Assembly (NCBI GenBank): GCA_963736355.1
Contig: CAVTOO010000023.1
Location: 1-13,094, forward strand
Direction of reading: 5' to 3'
From: CAVTOO01 sp963736355
Lineage (GTDB): Bacteria > Pseudomonadota > Alphaproteobacteria > Rhizobiales > Xanthobacteraceae
Length of the DNA: 13,094 nt
In this document: piece after piece, positions 7,902-13,094 of the stretch
Position numbering within the stretch: the first letter of the stretch is position 1
How the letters are laid out: every line of letters starts with the position of its first letter
Translations under genes and position numbers: made by a program
The notes under the pieces: generated by a model
The model's input: only the letters and a program-made list of their open reading frames with translations
What the model was told of the DNA's origin: nothing
Database searches by the model: none

Positions 7902-8769
7902 GTCGCGCGCTCGCTTTGCTGCTGCCGGCTTTCGCGAACGGGTCGCGCCAGTCGAACAGCCGGCGCAGCATCCCGCCGGTGATCAGACCCTGCGGCCGCA
8001 GCGCCATCAGCACGATGATGCCGGCAGCGAACACGACGTAGCGCCAGTTGGCGCTGCCGCGCAGAAGTTCCGGAAGCAGTGTGAAGACGGCCGCGCCCGA
8101 TCAGCGGCCCGAACACGGTCTGGGTGCCGCCGAGCAGCACGTAGAGCACGATCGTGATGGAGAGCGTGATGTTGAAATACTGCGCCTCGATGAAGCTGAA
8201 GTGATGCGCATAGAGGCCGCCGCCAATTCCGGAAATCAGCGAGCCGAGCGCAAAGGCCGCGACCTGGAAGCCGCGCACGTCGATGCCCATCAGATCGGCG
8301 ACACGTTCGTCGTCATGCACGGCCCGCGCCGCGATCCCGAAGCGAGTGGCGAACAGCAGCCACACCAAAAGCATCACCACGACGGCGAAGCCGACGACGA
8401 CCGGCAGTCGGATAAAGCCGTTACCGGATAGCCGGCGGCGCCGCCGACCACCTCGAGGTTCAGGAGCGATGCCTGCACGATCTGTCCGAGCGCGAAGGTC
8501 GCAAGCGCAAGATAGATGCCGCGGGTGCGCAGCACCGGTACCGCGACGATCAGCGCCAACATACCGGCGACAAGGCCGCCCATCGGAATGGCGACCAGCG
8601 GGTTGAGACCATAGACGTTGCTGAGATAGGCCGACGAATAGGCGCCGATGGCGGCAAAGCCGGCGAGCCCGATATTGAGCTGCCCGGCCGCAAGCGGCAG
8701 GAACGCCCCATAGGCATATACGACATTGACCGCGAGCAGGACCAGAATGCCCTCGAGATAGCCGCTCAT
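7898..8769 (-). CDS. livM: ABC transporter permease, LivM type (frame breaks)
   Basis: ATG 8769 overlaps the livH stop (ATGA). The protein begins MSGYLEGILVLLAVNVVYAY and is strongly hydrophobic with several membrane helices; AAGQLNIGLAGFAAIGAYSS and RTRGIYLALATFALGQIVQA are the conserved LivM segments. A break near 8418-8422 leads to FIRLPVVVGFAVVVMLLVWL and RFGIAARAVHDDERVADLMG, the EAA-like loop that contacts the ATPase. An extra base in 8096-8098 leads to GAAVFTLLPELLRG, LMALRPQGLITGG and LFDWRDPFAKAG. A last shift within the GC repeat at about 7902-7912 would place the stop at 7898-7900, overlapping the livG start. Length is about 290 residues. Confidence 0.88.
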
Positions 8770-9641
8770 ATCCCGCCTCTCGTCGCGGTCATGCCGGCGA
8801 ACAGGCCGGTCGGCCGCAGAAACAGGATCAGCAGCAGCAGTCCGAACACCGCGATGTCGACAAAGTCGGCACCGAAATAACCGATCGCCAGCACCTCGAC
8901 GAGGCCGATGATGAGGCCACCGACGATCGAGCCCCAGATATTGCCCATGCCGCCGATGATCATGGCAGAGATGCCCTTGAGCCCAACCACCTCGCCCATG
9001 AAGGGATGGACCTGCCGGTAATTGAGCGCGAAGAGGACACCGGCAAGGGCCGCGAAAGCGCCCGCAACGATAAACACCAACGGCACCACGCGATTGATAT
9101 TGACGCCGAGCAGAAGCGCGGTGTCGGAATCCTCGGCGATGGTGCGCAGCGCCCGGCCGAGCTGGGTGCGCTTCATGCAGCGCGACAGCCCCCAGATCAG
9201 GACGATCGAGCAGACAAGCCCAATCAGCTGCGGAATGCCGATCACGAGGCCACCAACCCGGAGATCGACCTGGCTGAAGCCGACATTCACGGTGCGCAGG
9301 TCCGAGCCATAGAGCGCGATCGCCAGATGCTCGAACAGGATCAGGAAGGCCATCGAGGAGACCAGCGGCACGAATTTTTCGGCCCCGCGCATCCAGCGCC
9401 AGGTAAAGAGTTCGACGATTAGCGAGGCGATCGCGACCACGATCAGGGCCGCAACGACCGCAGCCGGCCACGGCAGACCGGCGTGGATGAACGCCCAGGT
9501 CGCCATGCCGCCGATCATGAACATCGCGGGGATGCTGAAATTGAGAAAGTTGAGCACGCCGATGGAGAGCGTCAGGGCGACCGCCACCATGGCGTAGACC
9601 GAGCCCAGCATCACTCCGTTGACGATCTGCTGTCCGAGCAA
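8766..9641 (-). CDS. livH: ABC transporter permease, LivH type
   Basis: An uninterrupted frame of 291 residues begins at TTG 9641 (LLGQQIVNGVMLGSVYAMVA), which matches where LivH proteins normally start; AGGA lies about 10 bases upstream. The frame stays open further up to an ATG at 9776, but that extension contains the palindrome at 9716-9727 and has no family resemblance, so it is rejected. Conserved parts are ALTLSIGVLNFLNFSIPAMF, the cytoplasmic loop KRTQLGRALRTIAEDSDTAL with GVNINRVVPLVF, MGEVVGLKGISAMIIGGMG and LILFLRPTGLFAG. It has about eight membrane helices and forms the channel with LivM in the inner membrane. First gene of the liv-DUF2848-cupin-gntR operon. Confidence 0.92.
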   Translation of the reverse strand: MLGQQIVNGVMLGSVYAMVAVALTLSIGVLNFLNFSIPAMFMIGGMATWAFIHAGLPWPAAVVAALIVVAIASLIVELFTWRWMRGAEKFVPLVSSMAFLILFEHLAIALYGSDLRTVNVGFSQVDLRVGGLVIGIPQLIGLVCSIVLIWGLSRCMKRTQLGRALRTIAEDSDTALLLGVNINRVVPLVFIVAGAFAALAGVLFALNYRQVHPFMGEVVGLKGISAMIIGGMGNIWGSIVGGLIIGLVEVLAIGYFGADFVDIAVFGLLLLILFLRPTGLFAGMTATRGGI

Positions 9642-9715
9642 CGTTTGTGTCCTGCAGATAACTCTCGACGGAAGAGCGCTTACCGCTCGTCCTCGTCCGA
9701 AACCGTGCCATCCCT

Positions 9716-9727
9716 GTGAAATTTCAC
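9716..9727. promoter_or_regulatory. 12-bp palindrome GTGAAATTTCAC, copy 2 (before livH)
   Basis: This is the second and last copy of the element at 1889-1900. Here the symmetry extends to 14 bases, TGTGAAATTTCACA. It sits about 75 bases before the livH start inside the roughly 200-base gap between livH and the upstream MarR gene (9642-9843), where I find no clear consensus promoter and nothing else. It resembles a CRP half-site pair (TGTGA/TCACA), but the spacing is 4 instead of 6, so a dedicated GntR or MarR dimer is more likely. Confidence 0.6.
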
Positions 9728-9843
9728 AAGCTCTTTTTGGAAGCGAGCGCTGGATGTCGATTGAGCAGATGCGCACCCGGTCAATCAGCCGATGGCAATT
9801 GCGGACTTTTGCAGCGCTCAGGCGGTCCGATCGCGCTCAAGCT

Positions 9844-10462
9844 TTACTCGGCCGCCTCGAGGCGACGAATGGACGCATCCTGATCCAGCGCCGTGAGCCG
9901 CGTCATCAACCGCGCCGAACCTTTCACAAGCACTGCGCTTGCGACTGGCCATCGCCATGAACGCACCGCGGCCCGAGAGCGCCGAAAAACTGATCGTTGA
10001 TCGCGCGGATCGACGGCGTCAGCCGCGCGATCTGCACGCAGGCCCGCCGGCGAGAGCGAGATCAACACGCCGCGCCGGTCCTCCGGATTGGGCAGTTTCA
10101 CCACCAGGCCGGCCTGCGCAAGCTTGCGCGGTTTCGGTCGCGATGAAGGCGCTCGACACGTGAAGCGCGCGTGCAAGCGCACCGACGCTGACACCCGCCT
10201 CCCCTTGCAGATGTGACGACCGCCACCAGCACGCTATATTGCGGCCCGGTGATGCCCATCTGCCGGCCGAGATGCTCGCGCACCAGTTCCATGCGCACCG
10301 ACAGCGTCAGCAGATCGACACAAGCTGGCGAAAGCGCTTGTCGCTCCCGCCATCGAGCAGCGCCTCGTGCGAGACCGTGAGCAGCGCAGGATCGTCGGGC
10401 GGCATGCGGGCGCCGCCCTTTCCGCGTTTGCGGGTTTTGGCTTTCGCGGTCTTCAGCGTCAC
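9844..10462 (-). CDS. Second MarR-family regulator (about six frame breaks)
   Basis: GTG 10462 overlaps the stop of the AhpD-like gene (GAGTGACG). Pieces in order: a basic N-terminal tail, LLTVSHEALLDGGSDKRFRQ, then after a break near 10318-10323 LLTLSVRMELVREHLGRQMG and ITGPQYSVLVAVV, which closely parallels GVSGAQYTMLMAVL of the first MarR. Extra bases near 10211 and 10126-10129 flank the recognition region GEAGVSVGALARALHVSSAF and KLAQAGLVVKLPNPEDRRGV, the winged HTH with its D-R-R wing. Extra bases near 10036, 9971-9973 and 9940 precede the C-terminal dimer helices (QIARLTPSIRAINDQFFGAL, LVKGSARLMTRLTALDQD) and the stop at 9844-9846. Corrected length is about 204 residues. As third gene of the UbiD operon it is probably its autorepressor, acting at the inverted repeats near 12563-12592. 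Confidence 0.8.
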
Positions 10463-11106
10463 TCGGCAGCCTGCAGATCGACGTAGCCGGTGTCCTGCAG
10501 GAGCTGGCTTTCGACCGGAATCTTCAGGCTGTCGTGCACGGTGTTGTAGAATTTCCAGAAGCCGACCACACAGGCCAGTTCGACGATCTGCGGCGGAGTC
10601 AGATGCTGCTTCAGCCGGCCAGGATTTCGTCCGGCACCGCGGTCGGGATCTTCGGACGCCGCGCGGACGAAGTCGAAGCAGACGCGCTCGAATTCGTCCT
10701 TCGGCTCGAGATCGCCGATCAGCATTTCCTGCAATTCGTCTTCGCTCAGGCCCCAGCCTTCGGCCTGACTGTCCTTCGGCTTCTTCAGCATCGCGCAGCT
10801 ATGCGCAGTGCAATAGGCGCAGCCGTTGATCATGCAGATCACGGCAGCGAGCCTGCGCTTCAGCAACTGATCGAGCGTGGACGACGGATCGCGCATGACG
10901 TTGCTGTTCAGCTTCCACAGCGTCTCGGCGATTTCCGGCCGGTAGGCATAGAGCTTGAGCGCGTTCGGCAGGAAGCCCATGCGCTTCTTGTAGGGCTCGA
11001 CCACGGGCTTCAGGTTCGGAGCGAAATCCTCCTCTTTCACATAGGGAATGAAGGGCTCCGCTTCGACGAGCATGCGCGGCGGGGGGGCTACGACGTTATC
11101 GGTCAT
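10459..11106 (-). CDS. AhpD-like / carboxymuconolactone decarboxylase family protein
   Basis: ATG 11106 has GGAGAG seven bases upstream and the frame is open to TGA 10459-10461, 215 residues. The central motif INGCAYCTAHSCAMLKK carries the CxxC pair and the following His that mark AhpD-type peroxidase/decarboxylase domains; FLPNALKLYAYRPEIAETLW precedes it and PPQIVELACVVGFWKFYNT ends the helical core. Between them the frame is locally wrong: DRGAGRNPGR replaces the family-like TAVPDEILAG, explained by one extra C at 10645-10647 and one missing base at 10614-10615 that cancel. It could detoxify peroxide made by a flavin monooxygenase or act on a ring-derived intermediate; neither is shown. 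Second gene after UbiD, 24 bases downstream. Confidence 0.85.
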   Translation of the reverse strand: MTDNVVAPPPRMLVEAEPFIPYVKEEDFAPNLKPVVEPYKKRMGFLPNALKLYAYRPEIAETLWKLNSNVMRDPSSTLDQLLKRRLAAVICMINGCAYCTAHSCAMLKKPKDSQAEGWGLSEDELQEMLIGDLEPKDEFERVCFDFVRAASEDPDRGAGRNPGRLKQHLTPPQIVELACVVGFWKFYNTVHDSLKIPVESQLLQDTGYVDLQAAE

Positions 11107-11130
11107 GACGGCTCTCCGTTCAATATGGCT

Positions 11131-12547
11131 TCACAGATAGTCTTCGAGGCGCACCTTGCCCCAGTTGACCGGCCAGGCGCGTTCGAAATCCTTGATGTTG
11201 TGGCGCGCCTTGACGGTGGCATCGATGCCGATCTTGCCGACCAGGCGATACGGCTCCTGCCCTTCGATCGGGCTGCCGGACGGATCGAACGGCGAGCCGC
11301 GGGTATGCGGCACAACCACGATGTCGCGCGCCGGATCGACGCGCGTCGCCATCGCGTGATAGACGTCGCGCGCGTCGTCGATATCGGTGTCGGGCGAGAC
11401 CGCGACCACCATCTTGGTGTTGAGCCAGGGCGCGCCCATCGCCAGCATCAGCGCGTCGTTGACGAAGCCCGTCGCGCGGATAGTCGAACTGGAGGATGCA
11501 GGACAGCGCGGCGCCCCAGGTCGGGAAGCGCACGTCCTTCACGTCGAGTCCGATCTCGGTCAGGCGGTTGTAGAGCACCGCCTCGTGACAGAGCCGCGGC
11601 AGCGTCTGATGGTCGGTGTCCGGACAGGTCTGGTGGTTGCGATAGATCGGCCGGTCGCCGCGCATGGTGAGTGCGGTGATCTCGACCTCGGGCACGAAAT
11701 CGCGATGCGGCAGGTGATACATCGACGGCGAGGTCACATCGCCGACTTCGAATTTGGGGCCAAGATGAATGACGCCCTCGGCCACGATCTCGGCCTCCGC
11801 CGGCACGGTAAGGTCGAGCGTCTCGCACGGCACCATCTCGAAATCGCGGTCCATGATGGTGCCGACCATCTCCATCTCGCCCCACATATCCATGTGCAGA
11901 CCGGAGAAATTCGCCATGATCTCGTACGGCCGGCGGCACGCCCAAGACGAAGGCGATCGGCATCTTGTCGATGCCCATCTCGCGGTATTTGTTCATGATG
12001 ATGTGCGAATGCGGCGTGACGAAGCTGATCAGGCCGCGGCGCGGTCCCACCGCGTAGGTGCCGGCATGACATGAATTGTAGAAGCCGGTCTCGGGATCGC
12101 GGATGATGTTCATGGCCGTGACGTACGGCCCGTAGTCCTTGTCCTTGTGCAACGGGATCGGCAGCGCCGTCCAGTCGACATCGCTGCCGGTTTGCACCAC
12201 CTCCTTCACCGGACCGGTCTTGACCGTCTTGATGCCGCGCGGCGGCTTGCGGCAGACGAAAAGCCAGCGTCTTCAGATAGTCCTGCTCGGCGCACGCCGA
12301 GCGCGCGCGCCTGCGAGCGGCGGTTCTTCACCAGGATATCGCACAGCCGGAAGCCAGGCTTCTCGACGATGTTCTCGAACAGAATCGGCTGATCGCTCTG
12401 CGCCGACAGCGCACCGATATTGACCATGTTCACGGGCTTGCTGATGCGCGTGACGATGTCGGAGTTGGTGTCGAAATAGCCGCGCAAGGAGCCGTCGAGC
12501 TGCCGCTCTGAAACGGCGGGAGGCAAATGGCTGTGCGAAAGCGACAT
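11131..12547 (-). CDS. UbiD-family prenylated-FMN-dependent (de)carboxylase (four frame breaks)
   Basis: ATG 12547 is preferred because GGAG lies nine bases upstream; ATG 12562 borders the operator. The start MSLSHSHLPPAVSERQLDG is followed by VTRISKPVNMVNIGAL and KPGFRLCDILVKNRRSQ. Extra bases near 12290-12293 and 12251 surround EQDYLKTLAFRLRKPPRGIK. Then come VQTGSDVDWTALPIPLHKDKD, NIIRDPETGFYNSCHAGTYA and the hallmark TPHSHIIMNKYREMG with IAFVLGVPPAYEIM across an extra base at 11937. Later segments are DLTVPAEAEIVAEGVIHLG, RDFVPEVEITALTMRGD and, after an extra base in 11468-11470, MLAMGAPWLNTKMVVAVSPD. The stop is at 11131-11133. Corrected length is 470 residues, typical of UbiD. The family decarboxylates aromatic or conjugated acids using prFMN made by a UbiX enzyme, which is not in this window. 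Substrate unknown. Confidence 0.9.
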
Positions 12548-12562
12548 GCGGACCATCTCCAT

Positions 12563-12592
12563 ATAGTAAAGTTAGTTTACTATGTAACTTTA
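12563..12592. promoter_or_regulatory. Two interleaved inverted repeats, probable operator of the UbiD operon
   Basis: ATAGTAAA (12563-12570) pairs with TTTACTAT (12576-12583), and TAAAGTTA (12567-12574) pairs with TAACTTTA (12585-12592); all arms are perfect 8-mers and the two repeats interlock. The block is AT-rich in GC-rich surroundings and covers the predicted -10 region just before the UbiD start. Two overlapping dimer sites, or one dimer choosing between two registers, would fit. The MarR protein encoded in the same operon is the natural candidate (inference). Confidence 0.65.
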
Positions 12593-12601
12593 GTGAGTCA
12601 A
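12574..12601 (-). promoter_or_regulatory. Probable promoter of the UbiD-AhpD-MarR operon
   Basis: TTGACT (12601-12596 on the minus strand) is a near-consensus -35 box; with a 16-base spacer TAAACT (12579-12574) is a plausible -10. The start point would fall near 12567, leaving a short leader with the GGAG ribosome site before ATG 12547. The inverted repeats at 12563-12592 overlap the spacer, -10 and start point. Confidence 0.5.
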
Positions 12602-13094
12602 CCGGACGGGCGCCGCTTAGTTGGCTGTGAGGCCCGCCGAAATTCGATTTGCCGTCTGGCTGTCCGGCACCGATGATTGAACCGGAGCGCTGAACACCTC
12701 GATCCGGGCTCGTCATCCGGGACGGCAGATGCGCGTGAGCATCCCGTAAGCGGGCGGTTCAAATCACCTCATGAGGTAAGCCGCCCCAGCACAAGTCGCT
12801 GTCGTCACTCAGCGAATAGGGTCGTCCGGGCTTATCCGTGCGCGCGGGGGCCCTGGATGGCGCAAATACTGCGCGCCAAAAGACCGACAGGCGGACGATT
12901 GACCGGCAGCAGCCTGCTCGGTCCGAGTGACACTCCGGCGCAACTTCGAACGTCGTCAATCGAAAAGGACCGGGACTTCCCGTCCGGAGAGACCGGAGTG
13001 CCCCTTCTTGGGGCGACCAAAGTTCGACGGACAACAAGAAAGCCCGCCAAAGGCCCGCTTCAGTGATCCACTTCGCCAATCTGTCATTTGGGCC
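12602..13094. other. About 490 bases without a recognisable gene
   Basis: Open frames exist on both strands (for example 12677-13066 plus and 12759-13079 minus), but none has family-like sequence, a credible ribosome site or a hydrophobicity pattern that suggests a protein. Short structures seen: the 12-bp palindrome ACCTCATGAGGT at 12766-12777 and a small CCCG/CGGG hairpin at about 12743-12754. No tRNA, terminator with a T run or insertion-sequence ends were found. It may be an ordinary intergenic spacer bounding the catabolic island. Confidence 0.5.

Noticed and set aside
9714..9729. CRP/FNR binding site before livH
   Set aside because: TGTGA and TCACA are present, but the spacer is 4 bases rather than 6, and the same element is used at a second operon of the same pathway.
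9642..9776. Upstream ATG at 9776 as livH start
   Set aside because: The extra 45 residues show no LivH character and overlap the palindrome at 9716-9727; LivH proteins begin near 9641.
12735..12785. tRNA-like segment (GGTTCAAATC resembling a T-loop)
   Set aside because: The flanking bases do not form a T-stem, and no acceptor or anticodon arms can be folded around it.
13035..13065. Intrinsic terminator at the right edge (AGCCCGCC...GGCCCGCT)
   Set aside because: The two GC-rich blocks are not reverse complements of each other and there is no T run.

Overview
The window looks like chromosomal accessory DNA from a GC-rich alphaproteobacterium. Gene style, overlapping ATGA/GTGA junctions and protein families suggest a Bradyrhizobium/Rhodopseudomonas-type soil organism; this is an inference and no taxonomic marker gene is present. 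Almost all of it reads as one catabolic island for an aromatic or N-heteroaromatic acid, with its own uptake system and three regulators.

Layout. Minus strand, 1-1202: an HpaB/PvcC-type flavin-dependent monooxygenase running off the left edge. Minus, 1216-1810: a MarR regulator transcribed just ahead of it. At 1821-1900 is a compact divergent control region with back-to-back -35 boxes, an 18-bp palindrome and a 12-bp palindrome. Plus, about 1906-3305: an isochorismatase-fold hydrolase followed by a maleate-isomerase-like protein, the only rightward genes. Minus, 9641 down to 3321: one long operon livH-livM-livG-livF-livK-DUF2848-cupin-GntR, an ABC importer of the branched-chain-amino-acid type followed by two small metabolic genes and an FCD-type GntR regulator. 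Minus, 12547 down to 9844: a UbiD-family decarboxylase, an AhpD/carboxymuconolactone-decarboxylase-like protein and a second MarR regulator, from a promoter overlaid by inverted repeats. The last roughly 490 bases hold nothing I recognise.

How the genes may work together (inference). The ABC importer brings in an aromatic acid, UbiD removes a carboxylate, the HpaB-like enzyme hydroxylates the ring, and the hydrolase plus isomerase finish as in the maleamate -> maleate -> fumarate tail of nicotinate and picolinate catabolism. No ring-cleaving dioxygenase is recognised, although the cupin is a candidate. A 12-bp palindrome occurs exactly twice, before the hydrolase gene and before livH, and probably ties these two units to one regulator.

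Quality caveat. Nearly every gene changes reading frame one or more times, about 30 apparent single-base indels in total and mostly extra bases. Family-like protein sequence continues on both sides of each break, and one gene carries a compensating insertion/deletion pair. This points to sequence error rather than gene decay. CDS boundaries below span the whole inferred gene, and each break is given in the entry.
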